Shown in pieces: positions 54,219 through 62,404 of a stretch of DNA of 64,000 nucleotides; within the stretch, counting starts at the first letter, position 1; every line of letters starts with the position of its first letter. The notes under the pieces were generated by a model. That model ran no database searches and was not told where the DNA came from. It worked only from the letters and a program-made list of their open reading frames with translations. The DNA is taken from contig NZ_CP162005.1 in assembly GCF_040822065.1 (NCBI RefSeq), forward strand, positions 1,922,001 to 1,986,000. Direction: 5' to 3'. Source of the DNA: Pedobacter sp. WC2423. Lineage in GTDB: Bacteria; Bacteroidota; Bacteroidia; Sphingobacteriales; Sphingobacteriaceae. The position numbers and the translations under genes were made by a program.

Positions 54219-56618
54219 TTATTCATATTTTAACGCATCAACAGGATTTGCCCTCACAACTTTAAAAATCTGTAAGCTAACGGTAAGCAGCGCAACACTT
54301 ATCGACAATCCTACCGTAGCTATCATCGGCCATAATGTTATTTCCGCCCGGTAATCAAATTGCTGTATCCATTGATAACTTATGATATAAGCCAGCGGAC
54401 AGGCGATTAAATTGGAGATTAGTACCAGTTTCATGAAGTCTTTATTCAACAGGACCAATAATTGGCTCAGGTTTGCGCCCAATACTTTCCGGATACTGAT
54501 TTCTTTGCTTCTTTGTTCTGCCATATATAAAGCCAGCCCCAATAATCCAAGACAGGAAATCAAAATGGCAAACCCTCCAAATAAATTCGATAAGACGCTC
54601 AATAAATGCTCATTGGCCAGTTTGTCCTCCATTTCTTTGTGCACGAAGTATAACTCCACAGGATATGCCGGGTTCATTTTTAAACTCAGATTCTTGATCA
54701 TTTGTATAGAAGTACTCAAATTCTGTGCAGGATTTAACCTCAGCAGCGCTACATAAACTTCTCTTTTCGGTGTGGCAGCTGTCCCCAGAAAGGTAAGAGT
54801 AGGTGATACTTTATAAGCTGGCGACTCATAGCTGTAATCTTTGATAACGCCAATGATCTTATACGGACTTCCAGCTTTAGTAATCATGGTTCCCACTGGA
54901 TTTTTCAACCCCATTACTCTAACCGCACTTTCGTTCAATAACACGCTGCTGGTGTCTGTACCAAATTCCCTGGCGAAATCTCTGCCCGATAATAATTCAG
55001 CGCCGATAGTTTTGATAAAATCGTACCCGGTGACCCTGTTATTCCATGTATATTTCCAGTTGTCATTATTTCCGGGCCAGGTGACATCCGAAGAATTATT
55101 ACCATAATTTGTTAATCCTGTAGAATAATCCGTTGCAGAAAGGACAGCTCCCGATCTGATCAGTTCTCTCCTGAATACCTCCCGTTTTCCAGGTTTACTG
55201 AACTCTCCGGTAGCTTCCAGCTCCACGAGGTTTTCTTTATTAAATCCTAAAGGCTTACTCCTGATATAGCTGATCTGTTTATAAATAATGATGGCGCAGA
55301 TGATCATACAAACCGAGCAGCCAAATTGTACAACAACCAATATCTTACGGATAGGCAAAGATGTTTTTCCAACTCCAGTAAAGCCTTTCAAAACTTTTAC
55401 GGGTACAAATGAAGAGAGGTAAAACGATGGATAACTGCCGGCCAGAACCCCTGTAAGCAGAATCAGGGACAATAAAGCCGACCAGAATGGTATGGATTTA
55501 TAATTAATGGTCATTTCAATATCGAGCAGATGGTTGAAATAGGGAAGGCAAAATTCGAGCATAACGAAAGCAAATGCCATGGCGATAAATGAGAGTACCA
55601 ATGATTCTACCATAAATTGTCCGGCAATAGCTTTCCTGGTAGATCCCAAAGCCTTTCTTACCCCTACTTCCCTTGCCCTTTTTTCAGATCTTGCCGTGGA
55701 AAGGTTCATATAATTAATACATGCGATAGCCAAAACACAGCAAGCCAGGAAAAGAAATAATTTGACCTGACCGATCTTTCCGCCAACTGATTTTCCGTTT
55801 TCAAATTGCGTATACAAATGTGTTTTACTGAAAGGGAACAGAAAGGCTTCGGTACGATCGTGTTTATCTGCTGAATGTTCAATGATCATTTTTCTTAAAG
55901 TGGCATCGGCCGACTCAAAGTACTTGTTATCTTTTAATTTAATAACAGTATTAGTATATCCTGAGGACCAGCCCAAATCCTTAAACCTGGGATTATCCAT
56001 CAGGAAGAAAGCCCATGTGGTTAATGCTTCAAATTGTATAGTTTGATTACCAGGTAAATCTTCAATGACAGCCGTTACTTTGAGCCCTTCCCGGTTATCC
56101 CACTTGATGATCTGTCCTATCGGGTTGGCTTTCCCAAAAAACTTACTGGCCATTTTTGCCGTGATCAATATTGATTTCGGATCTGCAAAAGCGGTTTGCG
56201 CATTCCCTTTTATAAATTTATAATCAAATATTTGTAAGAACTGGGGGTCAACAGCCCATGTTTTAATCTTGAAACTATTACCCTTGTAATTAACTAACTT
56301 GTAAATATTTATCAAACGACTTACTGCTTCAGCACCTTGTATTTTTTCTTGTGCCTCCATGGCCAGTGTTGCGGGCAGACCATTGTCCAGTGGCCCCAGC
56401 GTACGATCAAAACCAGCAGTATTAGCCGCATGTTTGGGTACGCCATAAATCCGGTCTATATCTTTGAACTGTTTATCATATCCCCACTGATAATTTACAT
56501 AAAGGAGTAACAAAAGGCAGCAGGTTAAACCAATAGCTAAACCCCCGATGTTAATCATGGCAAAGCCTTTATTTTTCCAAAGGTTACGAAGGGCTACTTT
56601 AAAGTTTAGCTTAAACAT
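54219..56618 (-). CDS. MacB/FtsX-type ABC transporter permease
   Basis: 799 aa. The opening MFKLNFKVALRNLWKNKGFAMINIGGLAIGL is the typical start of Bacteroidota FtsX-like permeases: a first membrane helix (about 20-42), a periplasmic MacB_PCD domain (about 45-270), an FtsX block of helices (about 285-450, including RAREVGVRKALGSTRKAI), a second periplasmic part, and a C-terminal FtsX block (about 670-795, with RSKEISIRKVLGANLSQL). There is no ATPase gene nearby. Such orphan permeases are common in this phylum and are thought to export or sense peptides and other toxic compounds. It lies downstream of the dioxygenase genes with a 220-bp gap that holds two palindromes, so it may have its own promoter. 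A link to peptide export or immunity is speculative. Confidence 0.85.
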   Translation of the reverse strand: MFKLNFKVALRNLWKNKGFAMINIGGLAIGLTCCLLLLLYVNYQWGYDKQFKDIDRIYGVPKHAANTAGFDRTLGPLDNGLPATLAMEAQEKIQGAEAVSRLINIYKLVNYKGNSFKIKTWAVDPQFLQIFDYKFIKGNAQTAFADPKSILITAKMASKFFGKANPIGQIIKWDNREGLKVTAVIEDLPGNQTIQFEALTTWAFFLMDNPRFKDLGWSSGYTNTVIKLKDNKYFESADATLRKMIIEHSADKHDRTEAFLFPFSKTHLYTQFENGKSVGGKIGQVKLFLFLACCVLAIACINYMNLSTARSEKRAREVGVRKALGSTRKAIAGQFMVESLVLSFIAMAFAFVMLEFCLPYFNHLLDIEMTINYKSIPFWSALLSLILLTGVLAGSYPSFYLSSFVPVKVLKGFTGVGKTSLPIRKILVVVQFGCSVCMIICAIIIYKQISYIRSKPLGFNKENLVELEATGEFSKPGKREVFRRELIRSGAVLSATDYSTGLTNYGNNSSDVTWPGNNDNWKYTWNNRVTGYDFIKTIGAELLSGRDFAREFGTDTSSVLLNESAVRVMGLKNPVGTMITKAGSPYKIIGVIKDYSYESPAYKVSPTLTFLGTAATPKREVYVALLRLNPAQNLSTSIQMIKNLSLKMNPAYPVELYFVHKEMEDKLANEHLLSVLSNLFGGFAILISCLGLLGLALYMAEQRSKEISIRKVLGANLSQLLVLLNKDFMKLVLISNLIACPLAYIISYQWIQQFDYRAEITLWPMIATVGLSISVALLTVSLQIFKVVRANPVDALKYE

Positions 56619-56729
56619 AGTGGGATGATTTAAATCTGATTAATGAATTACTATACCATTTTCATACCACAGGTTTAACACACAATAACACCCTGTTTTG
56701 CAATCAGATACACAAAACAACCAGGGTAT

Positions 56730-56749
56730 GCTGTTCGTTTCTGAACAGC
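56730..56749. repeat. Inverted repeat upstream of the permease gene
   Basis: GCTGTTC-GTTTCT-GAACAGC has perfect 7-bp arms around a 6-bp centre, about 110 bp upstream of the permease ATG. It could be an operator or an RNA hairpin. Confidence 0.4.
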
Positions 56750-56774
56750 TCTATGTACAGTAATGGACATCCAA

Positions 56775-56792
56775 TATCATCAATTGATGATA
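56775..56792. repeat. 18-bp perfect palindrome upstream of the permease gene
   Basis: TATCATCAATTGATGATA is a perfect palindrome, about 50 bp after the stop of the PhyH-like gene and about 160 bp before the permease start. It lacks a T-run on the minus strand, so it reads more like a dimeric regulator site than a terminator. Confidence 0.4.
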
Positions 56793-56838
56793 CAGTGTTT
56801 TTTTAATCAATGAGCGTTGTAAAGAAAGAATCCGGTTA

Positions 56839-57846
56839 TCAAATCCATTCCTCAGCCTCAAAAAGATTTAAAGGCTCATAATTAATATACTGAACAAACC
56901 TTGGTTTTTGTGAAGTATTAGGACTGCTGCCATGCGGTAAAGCGTGATGCCAGATGATAAAATCGCCGGCATCGGCTGCAATAGGGAAACTACCCAGTGC
57001 ATGAAGATCCTGTTGTCTTGGATTAGCACCTGCCGGCAGTTCACTCATCCAGTTCTCTATCCTGTTCTGGAAACCCGGAACAACTGTTAAAGCACCCTGA
57101 TTTGATGCTGTATCGGCCAGGTAAAGTATCCCCTGTAAACCAAAGGGAACAGGTAAACTTAAACTTACATCCCAATGCAGATGAGGTCCTGGAAATCTCC
57201 ATTCAGCTGTTTCGGGTGGATTAAAGCCTACACGGTCAGCTGTACACCATAAATCTGTACGGTTCCAGAGTTGTTCATATGCCTGTCGGATAATAGCCGA
57301 CTCCCTGTTTTTTTGAATTACAGGGTGCTGAAATAACTGCACCATAATTCCCTGCCGGGAAGCATGATGCTGATACCATGTTCCGGGCTCTTCTCTCTTT
57401 ACTTTTATAGACTGGCAGATGACTTCAATTGTTTCATCACATTCTTTTTTAGAAACAGCATTTTTTAGAATGAGGTATCCGTTTTGGTCCCAAGATTTAA
57501 GCTGCTCATCGCTCAGTACATCAGGAATATCTTTATTTAACAAATTTCCACCAAATTCATTATTATAACGGGCAATAGTTTCAGGCACAGGCATACCTGC
57601 TGTTTCAATAATCCAGTCTTCAAATTCTTCAAAACCGGGTACAGTTTCAAATAAGTAAACAGAAGTCTGCTCCAGTCCCAGCCCTAATGCAGACATCAGG
57701 ATTTTATCTAGCCTCCACTCCTTTTTAAGCTCACCATGAATTACTTTGCCTTCCCTTTTAAGTAAAGACTTTTCCCAAAATCGTTTCAGGTGCATAACCT
57801 GTAATTTTCCTGTTTCCTGTGAAGGCGTTAATGAAGTTGAAAGCAT
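56839..57846 (-). CDS. Phytanoyl-CoA dioxygenase (PhyH) family Fe(II)/2-oxoglutarate enzyme
   Basis: 335 aa. An N-terminal extension of about 105 residues precedes the PhyH core, which starts LSDEQLKSWDQNGYLILKNAV as is usual. The iron motif HxD is PGPHLHWDVSLS; the distal His lies in IIWHHALPHGSSPN, with the 2-oxoglutarate Arg probably in QKPRFVQYI. The substrate is unknown: family members hydroxylate small molecules, amino acids or peptides. The gene starts 10 bp after the Asp/Asn beta-hydroxylase-like gene, so the two are almost surely cotranscribed. Being next to an NRPS operon with two other hydroxylases, it could supply or tailor hydroxylated residues, but it is separated from that operon by the permease gene and about 3.3 kb. 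Confidence 0.85.
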   Translation of the reverse strand: MLSTSLTPSQETGKLQVMHLKRFWEKSLLKREGKVIHGELKKEWRLDKILMSALGLGLEQTSVYLFETVPGFEEFEDWIIETAGMPVPETIARYNNEFGGNLLNKDIPDVLSDEQLKSWDQNGYLILKNAVSKKECDETIEVICQSIKVKREEPGTWYQHHASRQGIMVQLFQHPVIQKNRESAIIRQAYEQLWNRTDLWCTADRVGFNPPETAEWRFPGPHLHWDVSLSLPVPFGLQGILYLADTASNQGALTVVPGFQNRIENWMSELPAGANPRQQDLHALGSFPIAADAGDFIIWHHALPHGSSPNTSQKPRFVQYINYEPLNLFEAEEWI

Positions 57847-57856
57847 AATAAATGAT

Positions 57857-59038
57857 TTAAAATATTACAGGTTGTTTTCTGCATATCCAGCTGATCATAT
57901 GCGGAAAAGGCTGATCTCCGGACGCGTCTGCAGTTGATTGATCATAACACATCCCATACCATTGTAACAATGGTAAACCAATGACACTCCCCGCATTAAA
58001 GTTCTGAATTAGATTTTGCCCTGCCCCCTTATATCCATCAACATGGAATACAATTTCAGGATCTATTTTAAGAAAAATACAGGCTGCATATGACCAGGCA
58101 ATAGCCATCATTTCCCCGCCCCTGTGCAGATCACAATCTTCCAGATTATCATTCATATTTAGCCTGATATCCGGTGGCATACAGGCAAGATGACCTGCTT
58201 CATGTAACACATCACCCGGATAACGCAATCGCCTGGTGTCGATCACCAAAGTACCATTCCGTAATTTAAGACCGGGTAGAAAAGTATCTCCTTCAATTGT
58301 TTCCAGCTGATAGGCCAGCCCGATCATTTGTAAGAATGATAGAATCTGTGGTAAAGGCTGATATTGATTGTATTGCTTTTCAAACTCATCAGCCAGCTGA
58401 TTCGCTGTTACCGTATCCTGATCTCTTAATTCACAAATCATATCAAGAAGCTGCTGCTGGCTATAATCCGGTATATGACTAATATAACCGGCTGAATTGA
58501 TCAGTTCCCCTAACCAGGTATTTACTTCACAATCTATGACCAGGTGTATCCGGTCTGTTTTTCCTCTATTGGTAACCTGATGCCGCAGGTTGGCATTCAT
58601 ATACCAGCATTCTCCCGGCTGCATGGTTACCCGCTGATCCTGAACATAAAATTCAACATCCGGGTTCGTAATCAGGGGAATATGCAGTCTTGCTTCTCCC
58701 TGTTCAAATGAAAGTTCATAATCGCAATGCGGCTTGATTACTGCCCCGGCCGCCAGATTTAATAATCTTACAGATTTGACCGTACACTGAAAAGTATCCA
58801 GTAGCTTTCGGACAGAAGGGAACATATCCATATTCGGATGATCTGCGAAAATATCATTTCCTGTTAATCCCGGAATAATAGTATCCCGTCCCTCAACTGA
58901 TCTTAGCGGCAATACTGTCCAGCTACCTTCATAGTTACCACTGTTAAAATGATTATTCCAATGCAGAGAAGCAGATTTAAGCTCCTGATTCATCATAGCA
59001 TATTCAGGAAACACCGGTACTTTAGCACAAACAATCAT
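57857..59038 (-). CDS. Aspartyl/asparaginyl beta-hydroxylase domain fused to a HExxH domain
   Basis: 393 aa. The N-terminal half (about 20-185) is an Asp/Asn beta-hydroxylase-type jelly roll: HxD in IKPHCDYELSF, then RLHIPLITNP and MQPGECWYMN, and the distal His/Arg pair in LRHQVTNRGKTDRIHLVID. A helical linker (about 200-260) leads to a second domain containing DVLHEAGHLA, a HExxH zinc motif, and downstream GGEMMAIAWSYA, whose Glu could be the third ligand of a gluzincin. The tail includes DGYKGAGQNLIQNF and LLQWYGM. The second domain resembles an uncharacterised family I have no name for. No signal peptide. It leads the small operon with the PhyH enzyme. Substrate unknown; peptidyl or free Asp/Asn hydroxylation is a guess from the family. 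Confidence 0.75.
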   Translation of the reverse strand: MIVCAKVPVFPEYAMMNQELKSASLHWNNHFNSGNYEGSWTVLPLRSVEGRDTIIPGLTGNDIFADHPNMDMFPSVRKLLDTFQCTVKSVRLLNLAAGAVIKPHCDYELSFEQGEARLHIPLITNPDVEFYVQDQRVTMQPGECWYMNANLRHQVTNRGKTDRIHLVIDCEVNTWLGELINSAGYISHIPDYSQQQLLDMICELRDQDTVTANQLADEFEKQYNQYQPLPQILSFLQMIGLAYQLETIEGDTFLPGLKLRNGTLVIDTRRLRYPGDVLHEAGHLACMPPDIRLNMNDNLEDCDLHRGGEMMAIAWSYAACIFLKIDPEIVFHVDGYKGAGQNLIQNFNAGSVIGLPLLQWYGMCYDQSTADASGDQPFPHMISWICRKQPVIF

Positions 59039-59587
59039 AGTATATTAACAATTAACCAACGAAAATATAGCTGTCAGTTCTGTGCATACAAGTTAATATT
59101 GAAATACCACAATATAAAATATTATTTCAAACTTGTTGAGCTGTCATTTAAAGAAACATATGAGCTGCAGACATAAACCACATTGGAGTAACTTGTCCGG
59201 AAATGCCGCAATTGCTTAAAAAAACCTGGAGAGTGACACGCTATTGATCACTTCTCCAGGTCAGATTCAGCTTATAAATTCACCAGAAAAGGATGCATCA
59301 TTCTTAAAAAATGAACATCCAATCACTTTATGGCCTTTTATTAACGTAGATAGTAGTTGCACGGTTAAAACGCTCAGCAGTGTCGATAAAATTATGGCGA
59401 AGCTGCAAATACTGGGTAGCGAAAGAGTATCAGAAAAAAATTACAATAAATCACACTCATAGCCAACGAGTTATATAAGATATTTGAAAATAAGTAATTT
59501 TTAGGCTGTTTTTTAATTAAACCGTGTATATTTGCAGCCCCAAGCGCATCTAAACAAACATTTATGTAAGTTATGCAAAAGGAGAAC
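59039..59587. other. Intergenic region between dioxygenase operon and tRNA-Asp
   Basis: 549 bp. It is AT-rich next to the dioxygenase gene, presumably holding its promoter, although no convincing TAnnTTTG box was found. A strong minus-strand terminator sits in the middle. Open frames here (plus 59244-59462, minus 59513-59746) have no recognisable features; the second runs through the tRNA. Confidence 0.4.
59218..59260 (-). terminator. Strong intrinsic terminator, minus strand
   Basis: On the minus strand CCTGGAGAAGTGA (59260-59248) pairs with TCACTCTCCAGG (59236-59225) with one bulge, followed by seven T (59224-59218). No minus-strand gene is recognisable just upstream, so it may be left from a lost gene, or it insulates the dioxygenase operon from transcription entering from the right. 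Confidence 0.65.
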
Positions 59588-59661
59588 GGACCGGTAGTTC
59601 AGCTGGTTAGAATGCCGCCCTGTCACGGCGGAGGTCGCGGGTTCGAGTCCCGTCCGGTCCG
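59588..59661 (+). tRNA. tRNA-Asp (anticodon GTC)
   Basis: Cloverleaf seen by eye: acceptor GGACCGG pairs with CCGGTCC, discriminator G at 59661. The D arm contains AGCTGGTTAGAAT, the anticodon stem CCGCC/GGCGG holds the loop CTGTCAC with GTC, and the T arm is GCGGGTTCGAGTCCCGT. CCA is not encoded. It is followed by a terminator. Its 3' end is repeated 2.76 kb downstream. Confidence 0.97.
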
Positions 59662-59663
59662 CA
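59646..59663 (+). repeat. Direct repeat, left copy (tRNA-Asp 3' end; att-like)
   Basis: AGTCCCGTCCGGTCCGCA, the last 16 bases of tRNA-Asp plus CA, occurs again at 62405-62422. Repeats of a tRNA 3' end are the usual footprint of a site-specific integration event. Confidence 0.7.
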
Positions 59664-59682
59664 TAAAAAGTAGTAAAACAAA

Positions 59683-59719
59683 TTAAAAAGCCTTTAATCA
59701 CACGATTGAAGGCTTTTTT
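59683..59719 (+). terminator. Terminator after tRNA-Asp
   Basis: The hairpin AAAAAGCCTTTAATCA / TTGAAGGCTTTTTT around a short loop ends in six T on the plus strand; it lies about 20 bp after the tRNA. The A-rich left arm makes it usable on both strands. Confidence 0.75.
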
Positions 59720-59753
59720 GATATACAGACTTCTGGAAATATTCAATTTTTCG

Positions 59754-59775
59754 GATCAAGCGGAATTCTTGGGGG
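59754..59775 (+). repeat. IS-end repeat, isolated copy
   Basis: First of three copies, all in the same orientation, of a 22-bp sequence starting GATCAAGCGGAATTC and ending in TTGGGGG. The others are at 59824-59845 and 61200-61221. The isolated copy is not followed by transposase sequence, so it is probably a leftover from an earlier IS event. Confidence 0.6.
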
Positions 59776-59823
59776 GAAGGAAATAAATTCTTTCTTTTGC
59801 ATTCTTAAACCAAACGAAAATTG

Positions 59824-61199
59824 GATCAAGCGGAATTCTTGGGGGGGAAGGAAGTTAAGCATAGATTTTAGAAAGTCTGAACAGAAAGAATTTGACATCT
59901 CTTACGCCCCTGGAAGTTGCCCTGAAAGCCTTCACTTTAGCATTGAATGACTCAGCGGACGCGTTGGTTGATCTGTTAGTAAAGAAATTCAGGATAAATA
60001 AATAATGTGCCTGTATAGATCTGGATACTGTTCTGAATGCTTCTATTGCAGCATCTTCCACATCATTATACCACAATGCCAGTCTTTTAAACGCCTGCTC
60101 CTTGCTTTTACATACCTTGAATATTTCACCTAATCTAAGAGATAGTTTATACGCCTTTTTTAACTCGGGATAGCGCTCAAAAAGTAGTTCTGCCCGATTC
60201 TGCTGAACCTGGGTCCATTTGCTGTGGTGTTTAAACAACAAATATCTGCTTCTGGCCAGTAGTTGCTTTAGCGTATCTCCATTGGAAAGCACCTCCCCAT
60301 GGAATATGGTTTTGTTCTTTTTTGCTTGTTTGATAGCTTCGTTTTCTGCATCCAAAGCTTCCCAACGATATTTGATCCTGCATTCCTGTACAGCATCATA
60401 AGCGAGTTTTTGAACATGAAAACGATCAATAACCCTATGTGCATTGGTAAAACATCTCCTGATTGCCAACTGCATGTTTGCAGCCATATCCATGGTGACT
60501 TCCTGTACCTTTTTGCGAAGCCTTTCCGGAATTTTCTTCAGTACATTTATGATATCTTCGGCTACTGTCCCTTTGATCATCGCTACAATCGCACCTTTAC
60601 GCCCTTTTGCTCCTTTATTAGTGACTATGGTATAGAGCTCGCCGTTGGATAAAGCTGTTTCGTCGATACTCAAATATGGACTGACATTCTTTATGAACAA
60701 CATCCACTGATCTGCATGATCTTTCTGCTCCCAGCCATTATAATCACTGATATGCTCTTTGTATTGTTCTTGCAGCTGTTTGCCGTCTATCTGAAAGTAA
60801 TGACCTAGATGATAGCAGCTGATTGGGTGATTATCCAAATATTCCTTTTAAAAAAAGACCGAATTCTGTTGTCATTCGTGCCCCCTTTCTTACTAAATCC
60901 CAATCCCTGCTAATGATTTCGCTTGTGTTTTTAACCGTCCAGCGACGCCGTTTAATACATAAAGCCACTTTCTGGCCACGAATTGGGAAATCTTGAATAC
61001 TGACCTCTGGAAAGAATCCTTTGGACTCAAGGTCTTTACTTAGGTAGCCATCAGGCGCTATATTTTTTTCTTCGAGGTAGATATTCAACATCTTACCTTC
61101 TTTTTCTACTTGCGTTAATTCAAAATAATCCAGAATACCTTCCGGTAATAATAAACTAATCAGGGTTTGCTCGGCTTGACTCAAAATGAAAATTTTCGG
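59824..61199 (-). mobile_element. Insertion sequence, ISAon1/ISL3-like, possibly 5'-truncated
   Basis: Two overlapping transposase frames on the minus strand lie between two direct copies of the 22-bp end sequence. For a complete element the right end should be an inverted copy; instead it abuts the left end of a second element (61200 onwards) in the same orientation. The transposase start therefore seems cut off or fused to its neighbour. Confidence 0.65.
59855..60838 (-). CDS. Transposase, DDE catalytic part (ISAon1/ISL3-like)
   Basis: 327 aa from a TTG at 60838. Features include LSIDETALSNGELYTIVTNK (first catalytic Asp), VTMDMAANMQLAIRRCF (second Asp), AHRVIDRFHVQKL and, near the C terminus, NASAESFNAKVKAFR with the expected Glu. 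This is the ISL3-type DDE transposase layout. The N-terminal DNA-binding part is in the overlapping upstream frame, which ends eight bases inside this one at a T7/A4 run. Expression could be by translational coupling or by slippage at that run. Nothing suggests decay within this part. Confidence 0.9.
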   Translation of the reverse strand: MDNHPISCYHLGHYFQIDGKQLQEQYKEHISDYNGWEQKDHADQWMLFIKNVSPYLSIDETALSNGELYTIVTNKGAKGRKGAIVAMIKGTVAEDIINVLKKIPERLRKKVQEVTMDMAANMQLAIRRCFTNAHRVIDRFHVQKLAYDAVQECRIKYRWEALDAENEAIKQAKKNKTIFHGEVLSNGDTLKQLLARSRYLLFKHHSKWTQVQQNRAELLFERYPELKKAYKLSLRLGEIFKVCKSKEQAFKRLALWYNDVEDAAIEAFRTVSRSIQAHYLFILNFFTNRSTNASAESFNAKVKAFRATSRGVRDVKFFLFRLSKIYA

Positions 61200-61205
61200 G
61201 ATCAA
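60831..61205 (-). CDS. Transposase N-terminal part (ISAon1-family-like)
   Basis: 124 aa. It contains LLLPEGILDYFELTQVEKEGKMLNIYLEEKN, typical of the N-terminal region that accompanies ISAon1-type DDE transposases, and RGQKVALCIKRRRWTVKNT near its end. No ATG is present: the only starts are TTG codons, including one at 61205 that lies inside the 22-bp end repeat of the neighbouring element. The true start was probably lost when the two elements were joined. It overlaps the catalytic frame by 8 bp in a different frame. Confidence 0.75.
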   Translation of the reverse strand: MIPKIFILSQAEQTLISLLLPEGILDYFELTQVEKEGKMLNIYLEEKNIAPDGYLSKDLESKGFFPEVSIQDFPIRGQKVALCIKRRRWTVKNTSEIISRDWDLVRKGARMTTEFGLFLKGIFG

Positions 61206-61285
61206 GCGGAATTCTTGGGGGTATAAAATTTAAGCATAAATTTTATAGAACCTGAACAGAAAGAATTTATTTCCTTCCACTAATA
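61200..61285 (-). mobile_element. Remnant of a second IS copy (left end and transposase tail)
   Basis: The 22-bp end repeat is followed by TTAAGCATAAATTTTATAG and CTGAACAGAAAGAATTT. The same layout follows the intact copy's end at 59845-59900, where it encodes the transposase C terminus. Only about 65 bp of coding sequence remain. Confidence 0.7.
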
Positions 61286-61382
61286 ACTCCGCAACCTAAT
61301 ACATTTCAGACAGAGGCATTAAATTATACGATTTGGAGCCTTTAGAACTTTGCTGATAAACTTTAATTCACGGCAATTGTTG

Positions 61383-61390
61383 TATATTTG
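61383..61390 (+). promoter_or_regulatory. Candidate -7 box of the toxin operon
   Basis: TATATTTG is an exact TAnnTTTG match, 20 bp before the ATG at 61410. No clear -33 TTTG at the normal spacing. Confidence 0.45.
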
Positions 61391-61409
61391 CATATATCAG
61401 TTCAATATT

Positions 61410-61655
61410 ATGGCCACCAATAAAAAACATCGGCTCATATTTGAGTTATCTAAATCGGAACGTGAATTACGTCTTAAGAGTGCATTGAATGAGATTGTTC
61501 AATTAACCATAGATATGCAGAAACCTTTCGTATATAGGAACAACCTATGCATCCAGCCTAACTTCTTTATCCATCAGTATCCCAATGGAAAGAAATTCCT
61601 TATTTCACAGAACCAGGAAAATTCGAAGGAAAGTGTATTAAGAGAGCTTGCCTGA
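61410..61655 (+). CDS. Small protein paired with zeta-like kinase, possible antitoxin
   Basis: 81 aa (MATNKKHRLIFELSKSERE...). The frame could start earlier at 61350, but ATG 61410 fits the promoter box and gives a charged soluble start. Its stop lies 4 bp before the ATG of the zeta-toxin-like gene, so the two form an operon. There is no recognisable DNA-binding fold. Small partner genes directly upstream of zeta-like kinases commonly act as antitoxins, hence the suggestion; it is not shown here. The segment QPNFFIHQYPNGKKFLISQN is compact and polar, consistent with a small folded domain. Confidence 0.6.
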   Translation: MATNKKHRLIFELSKSERELRLKSALNEIVQLTIDMQKPFVYRNNLCIQPNFFIHQYPNGKKFLISQNQENSKESVLRELA

Positions 61656-61659
61656 ACCT

Positions 61660-62262
61660 ATGGATAATTTGAGGCTTTTTATAGTTGCAGGACCAAATGG
61701 ATCTGGCAAAAGTCTTTTCTCCAGCAAACTTACGGAATCGGACTATACAGTCTTTGATGGAGATAAGCATCTAACCGAGTTTGCTAAAAAATATCCAGAA
61801 ACAGGAAGCGACGTGTTGTCAAATGCGGTCAACGAGCAGGTTTTTAAAGTAGAAAAATTAAAAGCCATTGCTGAGCGGAAAAGCTACGCATTTGAGACAA
61901 ACTTCAGTGCCTCAAATCCAATGGAAACAGCAAATGAGTTCCGCCATGCAGGATATGAGATACATCTTATTTTTATGGGGCTTAATTCAATTGAGGAATC
62001 CATACAGCGTGTCGAGCATAGGGTCAGGTTGGGTGGTCACAAGGTTGCAGAACCTTCCATTCGCTATAATTATGAACATGGCTTCAAAAATCTCTACAAA
62101 CATTTTCATGAGTTCGATTCTGTAACATTGTATGACAATGCCATTGCCGATATTGCCGAGCCCGTCATTCCAAGGGAGATATTGTACATTCTGGATGGTC
62201 GGTTACATCTTGAAATAAAGAGCTATCCTGAATGGGTGGCGCCATTGCTGGAGAGATTATAG
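61660..62262 (+). CDS. Zeta-toxin-family kinase
   Basis: 200 aa from ATG 61660; a TTG at 61648 that overlaps the preceding gene is an alternative. The Walker A is FIVAGPNGSGKSLFS, followed by VFDGDKH, FETNFS and EESIQRVEHRVRLGGHKV, the last typical of zeta/PezT-like kinases. Well-studied members phosphorylate UDP-N-acetylglucosamine and block wall synthesis; others are phosphotransferases of unknown substrate. Paired with the 81-aa gene, located between the tRNA-Asp repeat copies, it looks like a stabilising toxin-antitoxin cassette. Intact with no stops. Confidence 0.85.
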   Translation: MDNLRLFIVAGPNGSGKSLFSSKLTESDYTVFDGDKHLTEFAKKYPETGSDVLSNAVNEQVFKVEKLKAIAERKSYAFETNFSASNPMETANEFRHAGYEIHLIFMGLNSIEESIQRVEHRVRLGGHKVAEPSIRYNYEHGFKNLYKHFHEFDSVTLYDNAIADIAEPVIPREILYILDGRLHLEIKSYPEWVAPLLERL

Positions 62263-62404
62263 TCGCTAGTGTGTTTAATATTATCCGTATATTAGTATCA
62301 TAGCATTGCAGCTATTTTGTAAATGATTTTAGTGAGTAATTCATGAGTCAAAATCGCAAAAGCTTAAAAAACGTCATTTAAAGGCCAATAACCTACTTTC
62401 ATAA

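Noticed and set aside
54070..54354. Plus-strand 94-codon frame
   Set aside because: Its second half is the antisense of the permease C terminus and its first half has no recognisable features.
59244..59462. 72-codon plus-strand frame upstream of the tRNA
   Set aside because: It starts within a strong hairpin and matches no family I recognise.
59513..59746. Minus-strand 77-codon frame across the tRNA
   Set aside because: It reads through the tRNA-Asp and a terminator; a typical spurious translation of a tRNA locus.
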